DNA of 38,822 bases from Bacteroidia bacterium (lineage in GTDB: Bacteria > Bacteroidota > Bacteroidia > Chitinophagales > Saprospiraceae): the NCBI GenBank assembly GCA_030430845.1, contig JAUIKE010000069.1, forward strand, positions 1-38,822, written 5' to 3'. The position numbers and the translations under genes were made by a program. Below, piece after piece: positions 31,876 to 38,822 of this stretch. Each line of letters starts with the position of its first letter. Position 1 is the first letter of the stretch. Below the pieces are notes generated by a model. It worked only from the letters and a program-made list of their open reading frames with translations. It had not been told where the DNA came from and ran no database searches.

Positions 31876-33426
31876 ATGAAATACCTTCTTTTTCTTTTAT
31901 TCCTGATGAGTGCGATAACGCCTGCAGAAGCTCAATTCAGAGTGTACCCCTATTTGTTGTCCCCTGCTTCAGATGGGATCCGGATCAATTGGTTGGCTGA
32001 TCAGGATTTGGCTTCCCAGATAAAAGTGGTAAAAAAAGGTAATAAAGACACTTTAAGCTTTAATGCGCAAGGTGAATTATTGGTATCCCTATCCTATTCA
32101 GACCTGGAGGAATCAGAAAGAAAAGACTTCCCCGACATGTTCCAAAACAAAAATTACAAATATTCCATACACCTCCGGGAGTTAAAGGCTAAAACAGCAT
32201 ATTATTATAGGGTTCAGCTAGGCGATGAAAGCTTTTCATCCGAGTTCACCACGGCTCCTCCTACCGGTCAAAGGCAGGCCATCCATTTCATCACCTATGC
32301 CGATTCCGAGACGGACCCCGCCGGCCGCGAGATCTACCGCAGCTGGTCCACCGGTACCCAGCATCCGAAAAGTACCGGAAGGCCTGAGGAGGTTAAAAAC
32401 TATTTGCTGACCGAAACGGAAGGCTATAAGGCCAACCTTCGTTTTATCGAAAAAGAAAAACCCGATTTTCTCCTACTATCCGGCGACATCGTTCAGGGAG
32501 GAGGTTACCAACGAGCCTGGGACGAGTTTTTCTTTCACAATGCCGGACAATTTGATCAGCCACTCAGCAGTATTCCATTCCTCCCTGCTATAGGCAATTG
32601 GGAAAATTTCGGCGCCCGAAATGGAGGGTACGAGCCCTGGGCCATCGCTGCCTCCAGAGCCAAATACCAGGCCTACTTTGATGCCCCGGCCAATAACAAT
32701 CCCAATTATCAAAATTACTATTACCGCGTCGATTACGGACCGGTCACCATCCTGACCCTCGATTCCTCCAACGGCCTGCCCGACAGCACCGATGCCGATA
32801 CGAATATCAACATCAACCTGTCAACTTATCCCGGTACGGACCTGCCCGACATCAACCCCGGCTCCGATCAGTGGAACTGGACCATCGCCCAGTTGAAAGA
32901 TGCCCGCGAAAAGGGACAGATTATTTTTGTACAATTCCATCACATCCCCTACTCCAGTGGCGGTCACAGCTTGCCCTTAACAGCTGAAAAAAGTAGCGGG
33001 CAGGCGGGCATTCCCATGCGAGTGTACACTCCTGAATTCAAAAAGTACGGCGTCATCGCTGTTTTTTGTGGACATAATGAATCTTTAGAACACTCTATCG
33101 TAGATGGCATTCACTTTTGGGATGTCGGTATAGCCGGGGACGGCTTTGGTTATTCCATCGATGATATTGATCCCCGGAGGCATAACCCCTACCGGAAGTT
33201 TGTGGCCCATCGGAATGCACCGGAATACTGGAAAGGCCATCGCTTAAAAAAAGGAGGAAAACATTATGGCTATCTAAAGGTGGATGTGGAGCCAAAAGGT
33301 CAGGGATGGAACATTAGGATGACCCCATATCACGTTTTTCCCAAAACCGATAAAAAGGGGAAGTTGGTGAAGCTCGTAAAGCGAAAATATGAACATGTCA
33401 TTGAATTGAAGGCATCGTACCGGTAA
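31876..33426 (+). CDS. Metallophosphoesterase with FN3-like N-domain and altered active-site motifs
   Basis: 516 residues from the ATG at 31876 (a GTG three bases earlier is possible). Signal peptide MKYLLFLLFLMSAITPAEA; purple-acid-phosphatase-type N-domain (FRVYPYLLSPASDGIRINWL to YYYRVQLGDESFSSEFTTAP); then a calcineurin-like domain: YADSETD (D143), LLSGDIVQGGG (D204), GNWEN (N241-W242), FVQFHHIPYSSGGH, FCGHNESLEHS. The normal GNH[ED] is GNWE, and GHxH is GHNE, so the catalytic His and one metal-binding His are absent. The fold is kept, the usual phosphatase activity is doubtful. C-terminal domain VTPYHVFPK. 490 nt downstream on the same strand lies the PhoX gene. Confidence 0.75.
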   Translation: MKYLLFLLFLMSAITPAEAQFRVYPYLLSPASDGIRINWLADQDLASQIKVVKKGNKDTLSFNAQGELLVSLSYSDLEESERKDFPDMFQNKNYKYSIHLRELKAKTAYYYRVQLGDESFSSEFTTAPPTGQRQAIHFITYADSETDPAGREIYRSWSTGTQHPKSTGRPEEVKNYLLTETEGYKANLRFIEKEKPDFLLLSGDIVQGGGYQRAWDEFFFHNAGQFDQPLSSIPFLPAIGNWENFGARNGGYEPWAIAASRAKYQAYFDAPANNNPNYQNYYYRVDYGPVTILTLDSSNGLPDSTDADTNININLSTYPGTDLPDINPGSDQWNWTIAQLKDAREKGQIIFVQFHHIPYSSGGHSLPLTAEKSSGQAGIPMRVYTPEFKKYGVIAVFCGHNESLEHSIVDGIHFWDVGIAGDGFGYSIDDIDPRRHNPYRKFVAHRNAPEYWKGHRLKKGGKHYGYLKVDVEPKGQGWNIRMTPYHVFPKTDKKGKLVKLVKRKYEHVIELKASYR

Positions 33427-33437
33427 ACCATTTTACT

Positions 33438-33451
33438 GCCCCGCAGGGGGC
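33438..33451 (+). terminator. Possible short terminator after the metallophosphoesterase
   Basis: GCCCC and GGGGC pair around a 4-nt loop, followed by TTCAATAATTATTTTA. Short but GC-strong; 12 nt after the stop. The rest of the 230 nt up to the PhoX gene has no gene; it carries a 12-mer ATTCTTATCAAG twice (around 33489 and 33645). Confidence 0.4.
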
Positions 33452-33655
33452 TTCAATAATTATTTTACCCCTAATAATTTTAATTGACATTCTTATCAAG
33501 AAAACCCTATCTGAGTACAATAAAAAACAGGAAAAACCTCTTGAATATTACCTTCTATCCTTGATTAGTTTCAAATTAGGCAAACCACCTTTTTCTTACT
33601 AATTTGGAATCGCAGTTTTAGGATCATGATTTATCATTAGCAATTCTTATCAAGC

Positions 33656-35041
33656 ATGAAAACTATAAAAGACTCCCGCCGGCAATTTCTTAAACAAACC
33701 GGCATGGTCAGCCTGGGCTTCCTGTTTTTATCCAAATGTAGTTCTATGGCCTTAGGTGCAGCTCCTGCTCTTAAAGAAAACCTGCTCACCAAAAAAGATC
33801 CACTGGGTTATATGGACTTGCCGGAAGGTTTCCGGTACAAGATCATCGCTAAAATCGGCAATAAAATGGACGATGGTTTTCTGGTTCCGGGAAGGGCCGA
33901 CGGGATGGGCGCCTTTTCAGGCCCCGATGGAAAGGTGATTTTGGTAATCAATCACGAAAACAGCCCTACCCCGCTCTACAATTCGCCCTTCGGAAAAAAT
34001 AACGAACTTCTTTCCAAATTAGATCAGAGTCAGATCTATGATGCCGGCAAAGGTAAACGTCCCGGACTCGGAGGTACCACCACTCTGGTATACAACGAAG
34101 AAACCCAGGAAGTGGAAAAGCATTTCCTCAGCCTGGCCGGTACTTACCGCAACTGCGCCGGCGGTGTCACGCCCTGGAACAGCTGGCTGACTTGCGAAGA
34201 AGATGTCACAATACAAGCCGGATTGACAGAAAAAGATCACGGCTTTGTCTTCGAAGTACCGGCCACTGAAGAGATAGGCCTTGTAGAGCCTACCCCCATC
34301 AAAGCCATGGGCCGCTTTAATCACGAAGCCGTTTGCATCGACCCCAAAACGGGCATTGTTTACCAAACTGAAGATCGGCCGGACGGCCTGATCTATCGGT
34401 ACATTCCCAAAGTACCAGGTCAGTTAGCAGAAGGAGGGCGATTGCAGGCCCTGGCCGTCAAAGACCGGCCCTCACTGGACACCAGCAATTGGAAGGATAG
34501 AACGCTTGAGCTGCGTCAAAGTGTAGAGGTCTATTGGATAGACCTGGAAGATATTCTTTCCGCTGAGGATAAATTACGATATGAGGGCTTCGATAAGGGA
34601 GCAGCTGCCTTCGCCCGCGGAGAAGGTATGTGGTTCGGGAATGCAGAGCTGTATTTTGCCTGTACAATTGGCGGACCTAAGCAGAATGGGCAGGTGTTCC
34701 GCTATATTCCCTCTCCTGATGAAGGAAAAGAAGAAGAAATTCAACAAGCTGGGAAATTACAACTATTTGCAGAATCTGAAACAAAATCCATCCTTCACTG
34801 CTGTGACAACCTGACCATAGCCCCTTGGGGAGATGTTATTATCTGTGAGGATAATGGGGAAGTCAATCACATCAGAGGGATCAATAAAAATGGACAGATC
34901 TATACTTTCGGGATCAATAAAAGCTCCACTTCTGAATTTGCAGGGCTTGTTTTTTCTCCCTCCGGAAAAACTTTGTTCGTGAATATTCAGGATAATGGGG
35001 AGACATTGGCGATTACAGGCCCCTGGAATAAATTAGCCTAA
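33656..35041 (+). CDS. PhoX-family (DUF839) alkaline phosphatase
   Basis: 461 residues. A Tat signal (DSRRQFLKQTGMVSLGFLFL; S-R-R-x-F-L-K) sends it folded to the periplasm or surface. The five-bladed PhoX propeller motifs are present: VILVINHENSPTPL, CAGGVTPWNSWLTCEEDV, MGRFNHEAVCIDPKTGIVYQ, TEDRPDGLIYRYIP, ILHCCDNLTIAPWGDVIICEDNG and the final FAGLVFSPSGKTLFVNIQ. In the well-studied P. fluorescens enzyme the corresponding Glu/Asp residues bind Ca2+ and Fe3+ and the substrate is a phosphate monoester. Here the family assignment is by sequence pattern. Preceding and following genes also belong to phosphatase families. A perfect 36-bp palindrome starts two bases after its stop. Confidence 0.85.
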   Translation: MKTIKDSRRQFLKQTGMVSLGFLFLSKCSSMALGAAPALKENLLTKKDPLGYMDLPEGFRYKIIAKIGNKMDDGFLVPGRADGMGAFSGPDGKVILVINHENSPTPLYNSPFGKNNELLSKLDQSQIYDAGKGKRPGLGGTTTLVYNEETQEVEKHFLSLAGTYRNCAGGVTPWNSWLTCEEDVTIQAGLTEKDHGFVFEVPATEEIGLVEPTPIKAMGRFNHEAVCIDPKTGIVYQTEDRPDGLIYRYIPKVPGQLAEGGRLQALAVKDRPSLDTSNWKDRTLELRQSVEVYWIDLEDILSAEDKLRYEGFDKGAAAFARGEGMWFGNAELYFACTIGGPKQNGQVFRYIPSPDEGKEEEIQQAGKLQLFAESETKSILHCCDNLTIAPWGDVIICEDNGEVNHIRGINKNGQIYTFGINKSSTSEFAGLVFSPSGKTLFVNIQDNGETLAITGPWNKLA

Positions 35042-35043
35042 AG

Positions 35044-35079
35044 AGTAGAAAGTGAGGGCGATCGCCCTCACTTTCTACT
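35044..35079. terminator. Perfect 36-bp palindrome between convergent PhoX and metallophosphoesterase-PQQ genes
   Basis: 35044-35061 and 35062-35079 are exact reverse complements with no loop, centred on GCGATCGC. The right half contains codons for SRK and the stop of the minus-strand gene (TGA 35068-35070 on +); the left half lies just outside the PhoX stop (35039-35041). A candidate for bidirectional termination. Confidence 0.8.
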
Positions 35080-36936
35080 TAACCTATAAATGCCCCCATC
35101 CATAGTGGTCGTAACTACATCTCCATTTTCTAATGGATAAATATTATTGATCAAAGCATTCGACAATTTCTGCGCCCATACGACCTCTTTTTTCTCCGTA
35201 TCCACTGCATACACAACCCCCTTATCAGTGGGCACATATAACATCCCGTTTTTCTCTACACAAGGCGTCGGACTGATATCATAGCCAAACTGACAATCCA
35301 CCACCCACTCGGTTTTTAATTGATCGGAAGTCGTCGACAAGGCATAGACCTTATCGTTCATACTTTTGATGTAAATCACAGATCTATCTTCTGACAGGCA
35401 GATGGATTCCCTACCCTTTTGCTCATTCGAACGCCAAATCTCCTTACCTGTTTTAGCATCCAGGGCCGTCACATATCGATCAGGCGCGACAATGAACACC
35501 CGATCGTTCGTCACTACCGGATGGCAGGCGGCTGGTGAGTACAGACGGCTACTCCTGCCGTTATTCCATTTCCACACTAGTTTTCCAGTTTTTTTGTCTA
35601 AAGCATAGAAGTAAGTTCCCCAAGAGCCGAAGTATACTCGCTCTTCATCAAAGGCTGCTTTGGTTTCGACAAAAAAGCTGACCTCCTTAAACGTCCAGAT
35701 CTCCTTTCCAGTATTAAGTTCCAGGCACCGAAACTTACCTTCCGAACTGCCGATGTACACCCGGTCTTCATCAATCACCGGGTGGGCCACAATCGCCTTT
35801 TGTGTCTTTTTCTTCCATACCAGCTTACCCACTGTTTTTTCTATACAATAAATAACCGAATCAGTAGAAGCAATCACGATTTTGCCATCCTTTTCTACCG
35901 GAGAGGAGAAAATACGACCGCCGGTTTGGAAAGCCCAGATCTCCTTACCCGTGTCCACATCCAGTGCGCGCACACAGCCGTTCGCATTGGGATAAACGGC
36001 CATATTGTCAACCAGCATGATCTCGGCAGCGATGTCGGCATCATCCTGAACCGACCAAACTTTTTTCACATGGGGGTATTGTTGATTAATTTCATAAGAA
36101 GGCCGCAGGTAGTCCGTCTGGTCAGCTTGAAAAGGATGCTTTTCCAAGGCAAATTTCCGCCATACGTCCCCTGTTTCGTAGCCGGGAGTTCTTTCCTGGA
36201 AAAACATACTGTCGTTTTTTACCGTGACCAGGTTATACCCCCCTATTCGATACTTAGCGCGGAGGTTGGATCGTCCCATAGTACCGGGAATGCCTTCGAA
36301 ATCATAGGTTTTATTGCGATGCCCGTGCCCGCAAAGCATTGCCTGAGTATTCGCTCTTTTTAAAAGATCGATGAGCTCGTACCAGTTGGCCAGGCCTTCG
36401 TCCAGTGGGTAATGGTTGATAAAAACGAGGGGCTGCTGTGTTTTTTCCAGTTCAGTTACGATGGAATCCAGCCAGACGAGGTCTTCTCTCGGCACCAGGC
36501 CCGGCGCCATGCGCATATTAGGCCCGCTGCTACAGCCGACAAACTTGATGCCGCCCACCTCAAAGTCTACCCGCTCATATCCGAATATCTGCCGGAAGCT
36601 GTTGCAGCCACTTTCCGACCATTTGGTATCGTGATTGCCGGGCACCACGTACCAGGGCACCTCCAGATGATCAAACAAATCCTTAGCCTCCTGCAATTCC
36701 GCATCCGAGCCTAGTTCGGTAATGTCGCCGGATACGATAACAAATGAGATTTGATCTTTCATTTTATTGATGTCCTGCATGCTACGCATCAGATCCTCAG
36801 CGGCAGTAGAGGAGCCGACGTGGGTGTCGGAAAGAAAGGCGAATTGGAAGGATTGGGATTGGAGGGGTAGAAAGTAGAGGGTAGAAAGTAGAAGGATAAA
36901 ATATTTCAGCATTTTACAATGATATTTGTTTTTCAT
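35068..36936 (-). CDS. Metallophosphoesterase fused to a PQQ/BamB-type beta-propeller
   Basis: 622 residues; a second ATG (36912) gives 614 and the cleaner signal peptide (MLKYFILLLSTLYFLPLQSQ). N-terminal calcineurin-like domain with normal motifs: FLSDTHVGSS (D-x-H), VSGDITELGS, PGNHDTK, VFINHYPLDE, CGHGHRNKT. From about residue 290 a PQQ-like propeller with repeated TGKEIWxF-type blades: DVDTGKEIWAFQ, KTVGKLVWKKK, NTGKEIWTFK, KTGKLVWKWNN, AKTGKEIWRSN. Such fusions are exported; the phosphoesterase may act on phospho-sugar or cell-wall material bound by the propeller, which is inference. Same strand and immediately downstream of the SusD gene with only a hairpin between; its signal-peptide codons contain a 14-bp tandem repeat. 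Confidence 0.85.
   Translation of the reverse strand: MKNKYHCKMLKYFILLLSTLYFLPLQSQSFQFAFLSDTHVGSSTAAEDLMRSMQDINKMKDQISFVIVSGDITELGSDAELQEAKDLFDHLEVPWYVVPGNHDTKWSESGCNSFRQIFGYERVDFEVGGIKFVGCSSGPNMRMAPGLVPREDLVWLDSIVTELEKTQQPLVFINHYPLDEGLANWYELIDLLKRANTQAMLCGHGHRNKTYDFEGIPGTMGRSNLRAKYRIGGYNLVTVKNDSMFFQERTPGYETGDVWRKFALEKHPFQADQTDYLRPSYEINQQYPHVKKVWSVQDDADIAAEIMLVDNMAVYPNANGCVRALDVDTGKEIWAFQTGGRIFSSPVEKDGKIVIASTDSVIYCIEKTVGKLVWKKKTQKAIVAHPVIDEDRVYIGSSEGKFRCLELNTGKEIWTFKEVSFFVETKAAFDEERVYFGSWGTYFYALDKKTGKLVWKWNNGRSSRLYSPAACHPVVTNDRVFIVAPDRYVTALDAKTGKEIWRSNEQKGRESICLSEDRSVIYIKSMNDKVYALSTTSDQLKTEWVVDCQFGYDISPTPCVEKNGMLYVPTDKGVVYAVDTEKKEVVWAQKLSNALINNIYPLENGDVVTTTMDGGIYRLSRK
36866..36895 (-). repeat. 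Two tandem copies of a 14-bp unit inside a signal-peptide coding sequence
   Basis: On the plus strand GGTAGAAAGTAGAG is followed by GGTAGAAAGTAGAA. Read on the minus strand the repeat yields the hydrophobic LSTLYFLPL part of the metallophosphoesterase-PQQ signal peptide. Related AGTAGAAAGT sequence occurs in the 35044-35079 palindrome at the other end of the same gene. Confidence 0.5.
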
Positions 36937-36944
36937 TTAATAAA

Positions 36945-36983
36945 TGGAAGAAGGAAAAAATTAATAATTTTTTCCTTCTTCCA
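36945..36983. terminator. Hairpin after the SusD gene, 18-bp arms
   Basis: 36945-36962 and 36966-36983 are perfect reverse complements around AAT. The stem is A/T and purine/pyrimidine biased (GGAAGAAGGAAAAAATT). It lies 12 nt below the stop of the minus-strand SusD gene and 9 nt above the farther start of the next gene, so a terminator or attenuator between the two is possible. Confidence 0.6.
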
Positions 36984-36995
36984 ACACACCAAACC

Positions 36996-38735
36996 TTACC
37001 AACCTGGATTCTGCGACAAGTTAGGATTCAGCAACAACTCCGTTCTCGGTAAGGGGAAGAAGTAATGCTGACTCTCATTGAACACCTTGGCAATCGTCGG
37101 ATGTACGATCAGGTTACCCTTGTCGCCTTCCGACAGCACAAACGCCTCACCCAGCTTCCAGTATTGCACATCCGGCAAGCGGTCTTCAGGCAGTTCTTCC
37201 AGGATCACCACATCGATCTTGCCATCCTGGTCGAGGTCGTGTGCTCCGTCGGAAGGGAAATACATGCCCATGAACATTTCAGCCATCAACTCCCCTACTT
37301 TCCAGCGCATCAGGTCGTCATAGCGGAAGCCTTCCAGGATAAGTTCTACTCTCCTTTCGCGACGAATTTCCAGGATAGCGGCTTCCTGGGCACCCGATAC
37401 ATTGGGATATTGTGCCTTCAAAACAGGATCTACACTCAATTCCGCCAGCACCATGTCCGGCATCCCCACCCGCCGGCGGATCAGATTAACGGAGGCATCC
37501 AAATCACCCTGATTCAATTCGCCCAGTTCTGCCTTTGCTTCTGCATAGATCAACAGGATCTCCGCATATCGGAAAATAGGCAGATCATTGGTACTGATAT
37601 TGTAGTTGATGTCATAATAATCATCCAGTACATATTTGATGATCTGGTAGCCGGTACGGGCATTATTGAAGTCGGGCACTAAAGTCTCCGCTCCGCCAAT
37701 TCTCGTGTAGCCCGGCGTACGGATGGTTTGGGCCAGCCGAGGGTCGCGGTTTTGTGTTTCAAAGTAAAACTGCATGGTATCCACTCCCTGCTGTGCCGTA
37801 AAAGGCGTACCGTCCGCCATCAAATAGGTATTCACCATCGACTTGGTCAGGCCCGGAGCCGACAAAGTGGAGGAGATGAATTGGTTCGTTCCGGTATGGA
37901 AAGTTTCCAGGCCGGCTTCGAATACGCGAGCCAGGATCACCTCATTGGGGTCGGCATCTTCTTTCAAAAACAGCTCCTGATAATCCTTATCCGGATTGCC
38001 GGTGCTGTAAAGAGAGTATACGTCAGCATCCATTAATTGTTTGGCCGCCTCTCTGGCTTTGCCTAAGTAAGCCTCTGCATTCGGCAGGCCGTGGTATTTG
38101 CAAAAGGTCCCTTCATGAAGGGTAACCCGGGCTTTTAAGGCCAGGGCTACCCACTTGTTGATGGTCATTGAAGGCGTAAGTTCTCTTATGTTGGCGATGG
38201 CAAAGTCCAGGTCTTCCAGTACTTTTCCGATCACAAAATCACGTGAATCTCTAGCCTTAAACAGCTCTTCATCGCCAGCTTCCAAGGGCTGATCGTACCA
38301 GGGTACATCGCCGAAGCGCTTCACTTTGTCGAAATAGAACCAGGCTCTGAAAAAACGGGCGATACCGGCATAGTGGTTTTTTACTTCCACATCCAGCTCT
38401 TCGTTTTTATTGTAATTGGCCAGGAAGAAATTTACATTGCGAAGATATCCCCAGGTCCAACCTGCGGAGCCCGCATCGGTCTCTACGGTATGCTGCCCGG
38501 CCACGATCTGATCATAGGATTTTTTCTCAACATTGTCGCTCGAAAAGTCCTTGCTGTAAATGTTCGTGCCCGGCAGATAGGCGTACAAGCTGTTGATGTA
38601 GGTGTTGAGTTCCGCCTCGGTTTGGAAAAACGTCTGCGGAGAGATCTCATCCAGCGGGTACCGCTCGAGGAAATCATCGTTACAGGCACTCAGCCCGATT
38701 AATAGAAATATTGAAAAGATGGTATAGCGATTCAT
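36996..38735 (-). CDS. RagB/SusD family nutrient-uptake outer-membrane lipoprotein
   Basis: 579 residues. Signal peptide with lipobox LSAC, lipidated at C18 (MNRYTIFSIFLLIGLSAC). Typical SusD order: NDDFLERYPLDEISPQTFF, helical TPR-like region (GIARFFRAWFYFDKVKRFGD, with WxYF ... KRFGDVPW), ALKARVTLHEGTFCKYHG, GYQIIKYV, RYAEILLIYAEAKAELGEL and the end AVFNESQHYFFPLPRTELLLNPNLSQNPGW. SusD proteins sit over a SusC TonB-dependent barrel at the cell surface and bind the glycan or peptide to be imported. The upstream partner SusC gene should lie just past the window edge on the same strand; only 87 nt of the intervening sequence are visible. Substrate unknown. Confidence 0.93.
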   Translation of the reverse strand: MNRYTIFSIFLLIGLSACNDDFLERYPLDEISPQTFFQTEAELNTYINSLYAYLPGTNIYSKDFSSDNVEKKSYDQIVAGQHTVETDAGSAGWTWGYLRNVNFFLANYNKNEELDVEVKNHYAGIARFFRAWFYFDKVKRFGDVPWYDQPLEAGDEELFKARDSRDFVIGKVLEDLDFAIANIRELTPSMTINKWVALALKARVTLHEGTFCKYHGLPNAEAYLGKAREAAKQLMDADVYSLYSTGNPDKDYQELFLKEDADPNEVILARVFEAGLETFHTGTNQFISSTLSAPGLTKSMVNTYLMADGTPFTAQQGVDTMQFYFETQNRDPRLAQTIRTPGYTRIGGAETLVPDFNNARTGYQIIKYVLDDYYDINYNISTNDLPIFRYAEILLIYAEAKAELGELNQGDLDASVNLIRRRVGMPDMVLAELSVDPVLKAQYPNVSGAQEAAILEIRRERRVELILEGFRYDDLMRWKVGELMAEMFMGMYFPSDGAHDLDQDGKIDVVILEELPEDRLPDVQYWKLGEAFVLSEGDKGNLIVHPTIAKVFNESQHYFFPLPRTELLLNPNLSQNPGW

Positions 38736-38801
38736 TGTTGTTTTTTTAAGATTTTAGTTTACCCATATTACGCCCCTCCAGGGCTACTTTCATACCAATG
38801 G

Positions 38802-38822
38802 GGTTGTGTAAAAAGTCCTTCG
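38802..38822. repeat. Second copy of the 24296-24316 palindrome arm, cut by the window edge
   Basis: Twenty of 21 bases equal 24296-24316 (GGTTGTGT then AAAAGTCCTTCG). The right arm should follow beyond the edge. It lies upstream of the SusD start, presumably downstream of the SusC gene, which parallels the position of the first copy behind the KAS III gene. Confidence 0.6.

Overview
The window looks like a chromosomal segment of a Bacteroidota member, most likely of the Saprospiria type. The evidence is a SusD/RagB outer-membrane lipoprotein, two secreted proteins with the type IX (type B, 'gliding motility-associated') C-terminal sorting domain, a DUF6090-like protein, several signal peptides ending in Q after a small residue, and TAnnTTTG-type -7 promoter motifs. 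Gene order is loose: mostly single genes on both strands, few operons. There is no tRNA, rRNA, CRISPR array, phage module or intact transposase.

Layout. 0-5.3 kb: the 3' end of a SYLF-domain gene, a CPBP membrane protease and a second SYLF gene; then an amidase, a decayed class III cyclase fragment, a DUF6090-like protein, a HELGH-type putative metallopeptidase and a small, very basic protein with no ATG. 5.4-6.8 kb: a 26-bp-arm hairpin, a secreted protein of unknown function and a MITE-like inverted-repeat element. 6.8-9.7 kb: a 982-residue FAD / 4Fe-4S / CCG-domain 2-hydroxyacid dehydrogenase. 10-14.4 kb: four orphan genes (two large and cytoplasmic, one small and secreted, one small and basic). 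14.8-19.4 kb: a sterol-desaturase-family membrane hydroxylase, a purple-acid-type phosphatase, a small GNAT and a MATE exporter. 19.4-24.0 kb: a tandem pair of 761-residue IgGFc/PKD surface proteins. 24.4-28.5 kb: a KAS III enzyme, a SnoaL-like lipoprotein and a molybdopterin oxidoreductase lipoprotein. 28.6-29.6 kb: a two-gene module (GNAT-like protein plus HigA-type HTH protein, overlapping), resembling a toxin-antitoxin cassette and bracketed by attC-like hairpins. 30.1-31.2 kb: an amidohydrolase/TolB pseudogene with large deletions. 31.2-38.8 kb: a small secreted protein, then a phosphatase-rich stretch (metallophosphoesterase with a degenerate active site, PhoX, metallophosphoesterase-PQQ-propeller fusion) next to a SusD gene. 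This suggests, but does not prove, a phosphorus or organophosphate scavenging role.

Two features stand out. First, several gene ends lie inside long, perfect inverted repeats (17-26 bp arms, loops of 0-11 nt) that extend into coding sequence. At three convergent junctions (16.0, 19.4 and 35.06 kb) arms of one palindrome cover the last codons or stop of one or both facing genes. These look like bidirectional terminators made or maintained by inverted duplication of a gene 3' end. Second, the GNAT/HTH pair is a toxin-first putative TA module whose gene combination differs from the classical GNAT/RHH pairs.
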